Shown here piece by piece: positions 32,568-41,492 of a DNA stretch of 54,782 nucleotides. The DNA lies in the NCBI GenBank assembly GCA_001802125.1, contig MGZK01000059.1:14717-69498 (forward strand), in the 5' to 3' direction. Position 1 is the stretch's first letter; every line of letters starts with the position of its first letter. A program made the translations under genes and the position numbers. The stretch comes from Geobacteraceae bacterium GWC2_55_20 (lineage in GTDB: Bacteria; Desulfobacterota; Desulfuromonadia; Geobacterales; Pseudopelobacteraceae). The notes under the pieces are model-generated. The model did no database searches. It was not told the DNA's origin and saw nothing but the letters and a program-made list of their open reading frames with translations.

Positions 32568-34436
32568 CTACTTAAGACCAAAATCTTTCAGGTCGTCATC
32601 GGAGAAATCCAGTGAGCTCTCAAGGTTTGCGGCATTGAGGCGGGAACTGACGTCCCGGAAACCGGGGTTGCTGGAATCTATGTCATTCAGCATTTGAGTG
32701 GCCTGATCGGTTTTTCCGGCGCATTCATAGGTAAGAACCAGCTCATATTTTACCGCACTGGAATCTTCCAGGCTCAAGCCGGGCTTCAAGAGGGCGTTCA
32801 GCATACTTTCCGCAGTGTCGTATTCGCCGCGATCGCGCAGGCATGCCCCCTGCAGGATCAAACACTCAAACCTGCGGGAAGCGTCCAGTGAAGCCTGGCG
32901 GAACTCGTTGATAGCTTCGTCGTACAATCCCATTTCCTTGAACGCCAGTCCAAGATCAAAATGCGACTGGGCGTCCGAATTATCCATCTCGTTGCCGAAA
33001 CGGACGCCGCGCGGAGAGGTTGTGATGCTGTCGAACAACCCGCCAACCGAGTCGAGCCAGTCGCCGGCGATTACGTCATCGGCTGTTTCCGGTGCTGTTT
33101 GTGTGGGATTGGAGTCGTCGTCGATATCGAGTTCAATCTCTATTTCAATATCACCGGCAGAGCTTTCCTCCAATCCTGGTATCTCCGGTCCGGCGAAAGC
33201 ATCACTGAAAACATCAATAGCCGGATCGTCCGCTTCAGCTGTTTGACCCTGTTCCGGTATGGATGGAATAGGCGAAGCTGATACTTGGGATACAATATTG
33301 CCGGTGGTTTCAAAAAAACTTGGAACCGGTTCAGGTGGGGACGTGACTGTTTTATTGTTGCCGGTAAGGTTTATCAGCGATTGCAGTTTGGAAGTCAGTG
33401 TTTCAACGTTGCCAACTTTACCGGCGGCTCTGGCGATCCTGATCATCCCCTCAATTATCTTGATATTTATCGGATCAATATTGTTCAGCGTTTGATAAAT
33501 CTTGTCCAGTTCATCCAGGAACCCGGCTGAAATCAGGGACGACTCGTAGCGCTCCAGTTGTTCCATTGCAGCCGGAAGGTTTCCTTCCGCCGCATGACAG
33601 GAGATTATGCCCGCCATTGGAACCGGGTCGGTTGGGAAAAACTTGAAATAGTGCTGATAAGCCGCCCTGATTTTTTGCGGTTGGTCCAGCTGCCGGTAGG
33701 CTTCCACAACCAGATCCCAGGCGCGCTTGTCGTTCGGGTGGTTCCGCAGGTGTCCCTGCAGACCGTTCATGATGCTGGCTGCATTACCGCTTGCTATCTG
33801 TTCGGAAAAAACCTCCAGTACAAACTCGGTCTTTTCCGGGAACAGCTGTTGGATACGGGTGTTAAGTCTGGAAAGCGTGGCGTTTTCACCGCGTTCCTGC
33901 AGTATACTGGCGGTTTTGGAAAACAGGGCGTAGGATTCGTCCTTTTTGTTGTTCTGGAAGAAGGCTTCCGCCAGCTTGATCTTGATCGGCACGTTGCCTG
34001 GATCAACCGCCTGCATTTTATCGAGTATCTTGAGGGCGTCGGCGCTATTGCCTGATTTTTCATAATAATCGAAGACCAGCTTGTATTCCGAAAGGGCATT
34101 GGCGGTCAGGCCATGTTTTTCGTTCAGTTCGGCGAGTGTGAGCGAGATCAGGTAATCCGAGGGGAAAAGTTTCTGCAACTGCTTGTAGACCGCAATTGCC
34201 TTGAGATAAAAACCGTTCTTGGAAAAGTACTTGCCTATGGCTTCAAACTCTTTGCGGGCGTCATCAAGACGACCGGCCTTGATCAGGAGTTCGGCAAACT
34301 TCTGTTTCAGGTTTATTGCCGAAGGGTCCAGGGCCAGGATCTGCTCGTACAGCTTGACCGCTTTGTCAAACTGGCCGCGCAGTACGAGCTTCTGTGCTTC
34401 TTCGATCAGCTTGTCTTTTTTCGAGCTTACTGCCAT
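32568..34436 (-). CDS. Large tetratricopeptide-repeat protein
   Basis: The 622-residue product has no signal peptide (starts MAVSSKKDKLIEEAQKL). TPR-like helical pairs cover residues about 1-350 (GQFDKAVKLYEQILALDPSA, GRLDDARKEFEAIGKYF, GFYLKAIAVYKQLQKLFPSD). A low-complexity acidic linker (about 365-480, with IEIEIELDIDDDSN) follows. A second TPR block fills the C-terminus (about 485-605: DAQSHFDLGLAFKEMGLYDEAINEF). Cytoplasmic scaffold or FrzS/MglB-like polarity and motility partners are known with similar layouts, but I cannot name a function. It is divergent from the DUF4388-like gene at 34700, across a 263-base gap in which I see no gene. Confidence 0.8.
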   Translation of the reverse strand: MAVSSKKDKLIEEAQKLVLRGQFDKAVKLYEQILALDPSAINLKQKFAELLIKAGRLDDARKEFEAIGKYFSKNGFYLKAIAVYKQLQKLFPSDYLISLTLAELNEKHGLTANALSEYKLVFDYYEKSGNSADALKILDKMQAVDPGNVPIKIKLAEAFFQNNKKDESYALFSKTASILQERGENATLSRLNTRIQQLFPEKTEFVLEVFSEQIASGNAASIMNGLQGHLRNHPNDKRAWDLVVEAYRQLDQPQKIRAAYQHYFKFFPTDPVPMAGIISCHAAEGNLPAAMEQLERYESSLISAGFLDELDKIYQTLNNIDPINIKIIEGMIRIARAAGKVGNVETLTSKLQSLINLTGNNKTVTSPPEPVPSFFETTGNIVSQVSASPIPSIPEQGQTAEADDPAIDVFSDAFAGPEIPGLEESSAGDIEIEIELDIDDDSNPTQTAPETADDVIAGDWLDSVGGLFDSITTSPRGVRFGNEMDNSDAQSHFDLGLAFKEMGLYDEAINEFRQASLDASRRFECLILQGACLRDRGEYDTAESMLNALLKPGLSLEDSSAVKYELVLTYECAGKTDQATQMLNDIDSSNPGFRDVSSRLNAANLESSLDFSDDDLKDFGLK

Positions 34437-34699
34437 CTACATCCCCATGCTGAGATCAGCCGCTACAAAGAGCCGGAAAATGGCGGCCAAAGTTGTAAAA
34501 AACTACTTTAACAGGTGGTGCTTGTCAAGCTTAATATCTTGGTAATGCTAGTATAATTGACAGGTTGCATAGCTCCATTTTGCTTTGACATGATAACTAA
34601 AATACTTTACGGTAACCCAATCCTGGTTTGTCAGTAAATTGTTGGCTCACTTTGGCCCGACTGGTTCAGGAAAACGCAATTATACCGGAGGCTGAGGAA

Positions 34700-35647
34700 A
34701 TGCATTTCCTGCCCAAAGCAAACCCGCTCTACGAAAAGATCTCCGCCACAAAGGTCGTTGTTCCGGATGTACTGGAAAAGCTTGGAAAGGGCGGTTTTAC
34801 CGGCTACCTCAGTTATTCCGCTCCCGGTTTCGAATCTTACTGCATATTTGCCAAAGGTAAACTTCTGTGCGCCGTCAGTAGTGAGGTGGGGCGCGATAAA
34901 AGCGGATTTGAAGCGATTGTGGCGATGTTCGACAAGGTGTTCATCCTGGGGGGCGAGATCAATGTCTACCGTATGACCTCCGATCTGGCCATGTGTGCCC
35001 ATGCTCTGGTGGCGGGCACGCGGCTGTTTAAGGGGGACGAGGTGCGCCAGGTCGATATCAAGGGCGTGCTTGCCCGTCTGAAAGCGCAGGGACATAACGG
35101 AGTGGTGCACTTTTACACGCCGGAACGTTATGCCATGATGTTTTACAAGGACGGCCTGCCGATCGGTTTCTACCATGACGGCGCGACCTGCATAGAATCC
35201 CAGCCCGATGAATCACGCAAGGTGGCGGCTCTGCCTGGCGCGAAGATCGATATCTGCGGGACCAAGCCGATAGAAGAGTTGCTGCGCTATGATCTGCTCC
35301 AGATGGTGAACCTGGCCAAGTTGTGGGAAGCAGCCCAGCTTCGCAATGCCGCGCCGCGACAGATGGAACAGCCGCTTCCAGGCGGTGACGTGGACGATGC
35401 TAAAATGGCCGAACTGGTTGACGATCTTCAGGAATTGGCGAGCGCTTACCTGTCCAGGGCCGGTCGGGAAATCATCGAAAAACGGCTGAGGGATGGCGGC
35501 GGCCCGCGGTTGCTGATGGATGAAGGCAGATTTGAAAACTTCATGTCCCTGGTGGAGTCCGATGCCAGGGCGGTTGACGGTGATGCCAGGATCGACGAGA
35601 TGATGGATCTGATGAGGTCGGAGGTTGCCGGCAGACTGGCTGTCTAG
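34700..35647 (+). CDS. DUF4388/PATAN-like protein (paralogue of the protein at 46222-47187)
   Basis: ATG 34700 is supported by CCGGAGGCTGAGG; the open frame begins 72 bases earlier. The 315-residue product begins MHFLPKANPLYEKISATKV. Two similar sub-domains are visible: GGFTGYLSYS...FAKGKLLCAVS (about 30-60) and HNGVVHFYTPERYAMMFYKDGLPIGFYHDG (about 130-160). This strand-plus-'F-x-x-G-x-L' pattern recalls DUF4388/PATAN. The C-terminal third is helical (VDDLQELASAYLSRAGREIIEK). A second copy of the whole design lies at 46222-47187. In related bacteria such domains join GTPase and response-regulator networks; function here is unknown. Confidence 0.65.
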   Translation: MHFLPKANPLYEKISATKVVVPDVLEKLGKGGFTGYLSYSAPGFESYCIFAKGKLLCAVSSEVGRDKSGFEAIVAMFDKVFILGGEINVYRMTSDLAMCAHALVAGTRLFKGDEVRQVDIKGVLARLKAQGHNGVVHFYTPERYAMMFYKDGLPIGFYHDGATCIESQPDESRKVAALPGAKIDICGTKPIEELLRYDLLQMVNLAKLWEAAQLRNAAPRQMEQPLPGGDVDDAKMAELVDDLQELASAYLSRAGREIIEKRLRDGGGPRLLMDEGRFENFMSLVESDARAVDGDARIDEMMDLMRSEVAGRLAV

Positions 35648-35671
35648 CATGTCCGGTTGCCGGAGCTGACT

Positions 35672-36307
35672 GTGCATATTCAGCAGATCCTCAAGCAATA
35701 CCTTGAACTCCATGGTTACTGGGTCCTGTTTGTCGGAACGTTTCTGGAGGGGGAAGCGATCCTGCTGATGGCCGGTTTTCTGGCCTTCCGGGGATACCTG
35801 GACATCAGCGCAGTGGTCCTGACGGCCTGGGTGGGAGCTTTTCTGGGCGACCAGTTCTATTTCTACCTCGGCCGACAGAAGGGCAGGGCGCTGCTTAAAC
35901 GCTTTCACTCGATTGCCCGCAAGTTTCGGGCCGCTTTGAAGCTGATCGAAAAGTATGGCGTGTATGTAGCATTCATCTCCAGATATACCTATGGTTTCAG
36001 AATCATTCTGCCCATAATTCTGGGCATCACCAAGCTTGCTCCGCGCACTTTTCTCTGGATTAATCTGGTAAGCGCACTTACCTGGGCGGTCGTGTTTGCC
36101 ATGGGGGGCTACCTGTTCGGAAAAAGCGCCTCGCTGTTCCTGGACAATATCAGTAACTACGAACATTATCTTGCATTGGCGTTGCTGGGCATAATTGCAT
36201 CGATCTGGCTCATTCACATATATCACGCCTGGAAAATGAAAAAACCGGCCAGGGACCGCCTGGCCCGTATCCGGGCAATCCGTGACTCACGAAGGACAAT
36301 GACTTGA
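35672..36307 (+). CDS. DedA-family membrane protein
   Basis: The frame opens at TTG 35657, but GTG 35672 has GGAG eight bases before it and is preferred, giving 211 residues. Hydrophobic segments are visible near 15-40 (WVLFVGTFLEGEAILLMAGFLAF), 45-65, 130-165 (SALTWAVVFAMGGYLFG) and 170-190. The family motifs F-x-R-(F/Y)-x-x-G-x-R and G appear as FISRYTYGFRIILPIILGITK (about 105-125), with GAFLGDQFYFYLGRQKG near 60-75. DedA proteins flip phospholipids such as undecaprenyl phosphate carriers. The stop overlaps the trmJ start. Confidence 0.85.
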   Translation: MHIQQILKQYLELHGYWVLFVGTFLEGEAILLMAGFLAFRGYLDISAVVLTAWVGAFLGDQFYFYLGRQKGRALLKRFHSIARKFRAALKLIEKYGVYVAFISRYTYGFRIILPIILGITKLAPRTFLWINLVSALTWAVVFAMGGYLFGKSASLFLDNISNYEHYLALALLGIIASIWLIHIYHAWKMKKPARDRLARIRAIRDSRRTMT

Positions 36308-37038
36308 ATTCCGATATCTGCATTATACTTGTAGAACCCCAGTCGCCCGGAAACATAGGCATGGCCTGCCGTGCCATGAAAAACATGGGCTTCACGCAAC
36401 TGCGCCTGGTGAAGGGGTGCGACCGTTTCCATCCCGAATCACTGAAATTCGCCGTTGCCGCCAGGGATGTTCTGGAAACGGCCCAGCTCTTTCCGGACCT
36501 GGCCTCGGCCCTGTCCGACTGCAGTTTGTCGGTCGGCACCACCCGCCGGCACGGCAAGTACCGCCAGGAGATCCTGACGCCGCCGGAGGTGGCGCTCCGT
36601 TTCAGGGAGTCGGCGACGGATGATTGCCGGGCGGCGCTGGTTTTCGGTCGTGAGGACAACGGCCTGACCACGGAAGAGCTCTCCCTCTGCCGCTGGCATG
36701 CCACCATCCCGACTTCGGCCGAGTACGGCTCGCTGAACCTGGCCCAATCGGTGCTGCTGTTCTGTTATGAACTGGGCAAGGCCGGCGATTCTCCCGGCGG
36801 TGGCCGTCCTCTGGATCTGGCGACTTCCGGAGAGATGGAAACTCTCTTCACGCATATGCATGCCAGTCTGAACAGGATCGGCTTTTTGAATGAACAGAAT
36901 CCGGATCACATCATGCGTTCGCTGCGTCGCATTTTTTTCAGATCCAGCCTGGACAGCCGTGAAGTCACGGTTCTGCGCGGCATGCTGACCCAGATCGACT
37001 GGGCCAGTTCCGGTTTTGACGGCAGGAAGAGATCGTGA
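36304..37038 (+). CDS. trmJ: tRNA (cytidine/uridine-2'-O)-methyltransferase TrmJ-like
   Basis: The TTG start at 36304 overlaps the DedA stop and lies behind AAGGA. The 244-residue product is a SpoU-class (SPOUT) methyltransferase. Motif 1 is VEPQSPGNIGMACRAMKNMG (10-29), motif 2 VFGREDNGLTTEEL (about 115-128) and motif 3 EYGSLNLAQSVLLFCYEL (about 139-156), the last two forming the SAM-binding knot. A helical C-terminal extension (about 175-240) is typical of TrmJ, which modifies position 32 of tRNAs. The gene after it overlaps by 4 bases. Confidence 0.88.
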   Translation: MNSDICIILVEPQSPGNIGMACRAMKNMGFTQLRLVKGCDRFHPESLKFAVAARDVLETAQLFPDLASALSDCSLSVGTTRRHGKYRQEILTPPEVALRFRESATDDCRAALVFGREDNGLTTEELSLCRWHATIPTSAEYGSLNLAQSVLLFCYELGKAGDSPGGGRPLDLATSGEMETLFTHMHASLNRIGFLNEQNPDHIMRSLRRIFFRSSLDSREVTVLRGMLTQIDWASSGFDGRKRS

Positions 37039-37304
37039 GCCCGACAACCATCGGCCTTGTTGCCGGCACTCTCACCAGTCTGGCTGCTATTCCCCAGGTG
37101 GTTAAAACCCTGAGAAGCCGCCATGTACGGGATATTTCGGTCTGGCAGCCGCTCCTGCTCTCGATTGGTGTTGCGCTTTGGATGATTTACGGTATCCTTA
37201 TCGGCGACCTGCCGCTGATCGTCGCCAATATTACACCGCTGGTATGCAATCTGCTGCTGACCGGCATGAAGATCTATTACGGTAAAAACGACTGCGCTGT
37301 CTGA
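37035..37304 (+). CDS. SemiSWEET-type sugar transporter
   Basis: The 89-residue product starts at GTG 37035, overlapping the trmJ stop. It has three membrane segments (5-22 with PQ-loop-like [12 protein letters not shown], 38-56, 62-82) separated as in a bacterial SemiSWEET triple-helix bundle. The PQ motif and the Asn in [10 protein letters not shown] match the family. SemiSWEETs work as dimers to move sugars down their gradient. The gene pairs with trmJ only by position. Confidence 0.85.
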   Translation: MSPTTIGLVAGTLTSLAAIPQVVKTLRSRHVRDISVWQPLLLSIGVALWMIYGILIGDLPLIVANITPLVCNLLLTGMKIYYGKNDCAV

Positions 37305-37341
37305 ATTCAACCAATACACCAAGATGCAAGGGAGGAACATT

Positions 37342-37926
37342 ATGAAACGTTTTATCAACCTACTCTCAACTGTGCTGCTGCTGGCCCTGCTGTCCGGTTG
37401 CGGCTACAACACGATGCAGGCCAACGAGGAAGCGGTGATCGCAGCCTGGGGCAATGTGGAGTCGTCCTACCAGAGGCGCGCCGACCTGATTCCCAACCTG
37501 GTCGAGGTCGTCAAGGGCTATGCCAAGCATGAAGCCGATACGCTCAAAGCGGTCACCGAAGCCAGGGCCAAGGTCGGGTCGATGCAGGTCAGCAAGGACG
37601 TGCTCAACAATCCCGAGAGCCTGAACAAGTTCCAGCAGGCCCAGGGCGAGCTCTCCGGCGCGCTTTCGCGGCTGATGGTGGTGGTTGAGAAGTATCCGGA
37701 CCTGAAGGCCAACCAGAATTTCATGGATCTGCAAAAACAGCTGGAAGGCACCGAGAACCGCATCAACGTGGCTCGTGAGCGCTATAACAAGTCGGTGCAG
37801 GTGTTCAACACCAGCATCCGCACCTTCCCCAATTCGCTGACCAATTCGATGCTGCTGCACCTGCAGCGTAAAGAGGCCTTCAAAGCCGAGGAAGGCGCCA
37901 AGGTAGCGCCCAAGGTCAAGTTCTGA
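37342..37926 (+). CDS. lemA: LemA-family lipoprotein
   Basis: The start is ATG 37342 behind GGGAGG. The 194-residue product has a lipoprotein signal (LLALLSGC, lipidated Cys18). The LemA signature [24 protein letters not shown] lies at about 35-58, followed by helical pairs with [18 protein letters not shown] and [16 protein letters not shown]. It is 11 bases upstream of the TPM-domain gene, a pairing seen in many bacteria. The role is unclear; envelope protein quality or stress functions have been suggested for such pairs. Confidence 0.92.
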   Translation: MKRFINLLSTVLLLALLSGCGYNTMQANEEAVIAAWGNVESSYQRRADLIPNLVEVVKGYAKHEADTLKAVTEARAKVGSMQVSKDVLNNPESLNKFQQAQGELSGALSRLMVVVEKYPDLKANQNFMDLQKQLEGTENRINVARERYNKSVQVFNTSIRTFPNSLTNSMLLHLQRKEAFKAEEGAKVAPKVKF

Positions 37927-37937
37927 CCTGAACGGAT

Positions 37938-38816
37938 ATGAAACAGATAATCCTGTTGATAACGCTGCTGCTCTTTCCGCTCCAACTGCTGGCGCTGGAT
38001 GCTCCTGTGCTGACCGGCCGGGTCAACGACCTGGCCGGAATGCTCTCGTCCGAAACGAGACAGCAACTGGAACAGAAGCTGGCCGCATTCGAGCGCGACA
38101 CCTCCAACCAGGTTGCGGTGCTTACTGTGCCGTCACTGCAGGGGGATGACATTGACCAGTTCTCGATCCGGATAGCAGAGTCCTGGAGGCTTGGCCAGAC
38201 CGGGCGGGACAACGGGGTGCTGTTGATCCTGGCCCAGGCCGAACGCAAGGTGCGCATCGAGGTCGGCATGGGGTTGCAGGGTGTGCTCCCTGACATAACC
38301 GCCGGCAGGATCATCAGGGAAACCATGCGCCCCTACCTGAAGTCGGGTAACTTTGACCAGGGCATCAGCGTTGGCGTGGATGCGATCATCGCCGCGACAA
38401 AAGGGGAGTTCAAAGGGGACGTGCAGGCGTCCGGAAAAAGATCGTCAAAAAAATCACCCTCACTTGTCACAATATTCATGGCGGTTGCTGTTGCTGCAGC
38501 TGTTCTGGGCCTTTTTTCACGCTATCTGGGCGGTGCCGCCGGAGCAGTCGGGCTGCCGCTGGCTGCCTCGGCCGCTTTTCCAGGTCTGGGTCTGCTGACT
38601 CTGCTTCTGCTGGGTGCCGCCGGTCTGGTTGGCGGTTTTCTGCTGGCCAGGCTGTTTTCCGGGCTGTTGGGCGGTGGCGGCGGTGGCGGATTTTATGGTG
38701 GTGGCTGGGGTGGCGGCGGTTTCTATGGTGGTGGGGGCTCTTTCGGTGGCGGCGGTGATGATTTCTCCGGCGGCGGCGGTGGTTTTGACGGCGGCGGCTC
38801 GTCCGATGATTATTGA
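37938..38816 (+). CDS. TPM-domain protein (YgcG family)
   Basis: The 292-residue product starts with a signal peptide (MKQIILLITLLLFPLQLLA). The TPM domain spans about 25-150 (GRVNDLAGMLSSETRQQL, VAVLTVPSLQGDDI, GRDNGVLLILAQAERKVRIEVG, GRIIRETMRPYLKSGNF). A transmembrane region lies at about 175-235, and the tail is dominated by Gly (long GG-W/F-GG runs, ending DDY). The membrane-anchored glycine-rich tail is usual in this family. It forms a unit with lemA upstream. Confidence 0.9.
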   Translation: MKQIILLITLLLFPLQLLALDAPVLTGRVNDLAGMLSSETRQQLEQKLAAFERDTSNQVAVLTVPSLQGDDIDQFSIRIAESWRLGQTGRDNGVLLILAQAERKVRIEVGMGLQGVLPDITAGRIIRETMRPYLKSGNFDQGISVGVDAIIAATKGEFKGDVQASGKRSSKKSPSLVTIFMAVAVAAAVLGLFSRYLGGAAGAVGLPLAASAAFPGLGLLTLLLLGAAGLVGGFLLARLFSGLLGGGGGGGFYGGGWGGGGFYGGGGSFGGGGDDFSGGGGGFDGGGSSDDY

Positions 38817-38866
38817 TATTCAAATCCTGCTGACCATGTCCCTGATCTGCTGACCGCATTGATGTG

Positions 38867-40216
38867 ATGGATATCTTCTCTGAAAAAACGATTCTGACGG
38901 TCAGCCGTCTGACCGCTCTGCTACGTGGGGTGCTTGAGGAAAACTTCGAGCAGCTCTGGGTGCAGGGCGAAGTTTCCAATCTGTCGTTACCCTCCTCCGG
39001 TCATTGTTATTTCACCCTCAAGGACAGCGGGGCGCAGTTGCGTTGCGTGATGTTCAAAAGCGCGGTCAAAAACCTCAAGTTCCGCCCGGCCGACGGCATG
39101 GCGCTGATCGTCAGGGGGCACATATCGGTCTATGACCAGCGTGGCGAATACCAGCTGATCTGTGAATACCTGGAGCCGTCCGGTGTCGGAGCACTGCAGG
39201 CCGCCTTTGTCCAGCTGAAAGAGAAACTGGCCGGTGAAGGGCTGTTTGCCGAGGAACATAAGCTCCCCCTGCCGCGTTTTCCCCGGAAAGTGGGGGTAGT
39301 GACTTCGCCGGCCGGCGCGGCGATCCATGATATCCTGAATGTTCTCAAACGGCGCTTTGCCGCGCTGGAGGTTCAGATCTGCCCGGTGCGGGTCCAAGGT
39401 GAAGGAGCGGCTCTGGAGATCGCGCGGGCGATTGAAGACATGAACCGCATGGCCGAGGTGGATGTGCTGATTGTCGGGCGTGGTGGCGGTTCGCTGGAGG
39501 ATCTGTGGGCCTTCAACGAAGAGGTCGTGGCCCGGGCGGTCTATCGTTCCAGAATCCCGATCATATCGGCCGTCGGCCATGAAACCGACTGGAGTATCTG
39601 CGATTTTGCCGCCGACCTGCGTGCCCCCACCCCCTCGGCCGCGGCCGAGCTGGTGATTGCATCAGCCGACGAGCTTCGCGGCCAGGTGCAAGCCCTTTCC
39701 CGCCAGCTCGTCAGGCTGATGGAGAGCCGTCTGGCAACCCTGGATGCCTCTGTCGGAGCGTTGCGGCGGGCGTTGCACGATCCGAGGACGATGCTGGGGC
39801 ATCTGGCCCAGCGGGTGGATGACCTGAACGAACGCCTGGATCTGGCATTATGCAACAGTCTCAAAAGTTGCAAGGAAAAATACAGCCGACTGGAAAACTC
39901 GCTTCTGCACCAGAATCCCGTCGTGCGGATAAACGGCCTGCGTCAGCGGATCGGCCTGCTGTCGGCACAGGCAGAGGGGCTGATGGCCCACAAGCTGGAT
40001 CTGGACCGGCAGAAATTCGGAGATAATTCCGCTCGGCTGGATGTGTTGTCCCCGCTCAAGACACTGGCACGCGGCTATGCGGTGGCTGTCAGAGCCGAAG
40101 ATGGCCGCGTGGTGACTGACGCCGGGGATCTGGATGTGGGTGGGGAACTGCTGCTGTTGTTGCATCGCGGTCGGGCGCGCTGCCTGGTAGAGTCTTTGGA
40201 AACCGCCAAAACTTGA
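38867..40216 (+). CDS. xseA: Exodeoxyribonuclease VII large subunit
   Basis: The 449-residue product (from ATG 38867; GTG 38864 also possible) is XseA, the catalytic part of exonuclease VII, which degrades single-stranded DNA. The N-terminal OB-fold is marked by LWVQGEVSNLSLPSSGHCYF and LKDSGAQLRCVMF. The catalytic core has GVVTSPAGAAIHDI near 145-158, VDVLIVGRGGGSLEDLW near 205-221 and SAVGHETDWSICDFAADLRAPTPSAAAELV near 240-270. Coiled-coil segments and a C-terminal domain (LARGYAVAVR) follow. xseB is 51 bases downstream. Confidence 0.95.
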   Translation: MDIFSEKTILTVSRLTALLRGVLEENFEQLWVQGEVSNLSLPSSGHCYFTLKDSGAQLRCVMFKSAVKNLKFRPADGMALIVRGHISVYDQRGEYQLICEYLEPSGVGALQAAFVQLKEKLAGEGLFAEEHKLPLPRFPRKVGVVTSPAGAAIHDILNVLKRRFAALEVQICPVRVQGEGAALEIARAIEDMNRMAEVDVLIVGRGGGSLEDLWAFNEEVVARAVYRSRIPIISAVGHETDWSICDFAADLRAPTPSAAAELVIASADELRGQVQALSRQLVRLMESRLATLDASVGALRRALHDPRTMLGHLAQRVDDLNERLDLALCNSLKSCKEKYSRLENSLLHQNPVVRINGLRQRIGLLSAQAEGLMAHKLDLDRQKFGDNSARLDVLSPLKTLARGYAVAVRAEDGRVVTDAGDLDVGGELLLLLHRGRARCLVESLETAKT

Positions 40217-40267
40217 CGCCCTACTGCATATCTGTATAATAAACTCTCTTTGGGGGTCGAGAATACC

Positions 40268-40498
40268 ATGGCAACCGATAAATTTGAAACATCGTTGAAA
40301 AAGCTGGAAGAGGTCGTGAAGCGCCTGGAAGGGGGCTCGCTCTCCCTCGAAGATTCCCTGAAGGCCTTTGAAGAGGGAGTCAGGCATGCGGCCTTCTGTT
40401 CAGCAAAGCTGGATGAAGCCGAGCGCAAGGTTGATATCCTGCTGAAACAGAAAGACGGCTCCATGAAACGGGAGCCGTTCGAATCCGAAGTTAATTGA
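40268..40498 (+). CDS. xseB: Exodeoxyribonuclease VII small subunit
   Basis: The 76-residue product starts at ATG 40268 (a TTG 18 bases earlier is possible). It is normal in length for XseB: KFETSLKKLEEVVKRLEGG then SLEDSLKAFEEGV and LDEAERKVDILL. XseB binds XseA as a helical-hairpin subunit. The stop overlaps the upstream end of the ispA open frame, so the run xseA-xseB-ispA-dxs is one transcript. Confidence 0.95.
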   Translation: MATDKFETSLKKLEEVVKRLEGGSLSLEDSLKAFEEGVRHAAFCSAKLDEAERKVDILLKQKDGSMKREPFESEVN

Positions 40499-40515
40499 CA
40501 GAAAGGCAGTTGCAG

Positions 40516-41409
40516 ATGGATCTGAAATCATATCTGAAAGAACAGTGCGAACGCATCGATGCGGCGCTTGACCGGCTCCTCCCCAGGGACACGGTTTTGC
40601 CGCACAGCCTGCACAAGGCCATGCGTTATTCGATCTTTGCCGGCGGAAAACGGGTCCGCCCGATCCTGATGCTGGCGGCCTGCCAGGCGGTGGGGGGCGA
40701 CACCGAGCGGGCCATTCCGGCGGCCTGTGCCATGGAGATGATCCATACCTACTCACTGATCCACGACGACCTGCCGGCCATGGACGATGACGATTTCCGC
40801 CGTGGCAATCCCACCAACCACAAGGTGTTCGGTGAGGCCATTGCCATCCTGGCCGGTGACGCGCTCCTGACCGAGGCCTTCAAGCTGATCAGCGATCCAC
40901 GCTCGTCCGCGGGTTGCGATCCGGCGGCCCGTATGGCGGTGATCCATGAAATCGCGACCTGTGCCGGTTCCTACGGAATGGTTGGCGGACAGGTGGTGGA
41001 CATGGAGAGCGAAGGCAAGCCCGACATTGATCTGCCCACGGTCCAGTATATCCATACCCACAAGACCGGCGCCCTGATCAAGGCCTCGGTGGTGGCCGGG
41101 GCTCTGCTGGGGGGCGCGGACCAGCAGAAACTGGCGGCGATTACCCGCTATGGCGAGGCCGCCGGGCTGGCCTTCCAGATTGCCGACGACATCCTGGATA
41201 TCGAAGGGACGACCGAGGAAATCGGCAAGGACGCCGGCAGCGACGAAGCCCGCGGCAAGGCAACTTATCCCGCGGTTATGGGACTTGCCGCCGCAAAGGA
41301 TGAGGCGCGTGCGATGATGGATGAAGCTATGCTGGCGTTGCAACTGTTTGGCTGCGAGGCCGATCCGTTGCGGGAAATTGCCGCTTATATTGTCAAGAGG
41401 AAGAACTGA
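40516..41409 (+). CDS. ispA: Farnesyl (geranyl) diphosphate synthase
   Basis: ATG 40516 follows AAAGGCAG; the frame opens at TTG 40495. The 297-residue product is a trans-prenyltransferase of the short-chain type. The first Asp-rich motif is DDLPAMDDDD (84-93) and the second DDILD (224-228). GGKRVRPIL (43-51) and GGQVVDMESEG (158-168) are present. It condenses IPP with allylic diphosphates to supply C15 or C20 precursors. dxs follows 83 bases on. Confidence 0.93.
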   Translation: MDLKSYLKEQCERIDAALDRLLPRDTVLPHSLHKAMRYSIFAGGKRVRPILMLAACQAVGGDTERAIPAACAMEMIHTYSLIHDDLPAMDDDDFRRGNPTNHKVFGEAIAILAGDALLTEAFKLISDPRSSAGCDPAARMAVIHEIATCAGSYGMVGGQVVDMESEGKPDIDLPTVQYIHTHKTGALIKASVVAGALLGGADQQKLAAITRYGEAAGLAFQIADDILDIEGTTEEIGKDAGSDEARGKATYPAVMGLAAAKDEARAMMDEAMLALQLFGCEADPLREIAAYIVKRKN

Positions 41410-41492
41410 AGCGCGCATAAACTCAAAAATGCTATCGATGCTCTGTGCCCTTGGTTTTCCAGGCCGGGGCTTTTAGAAAAAAGGTTTCTTCC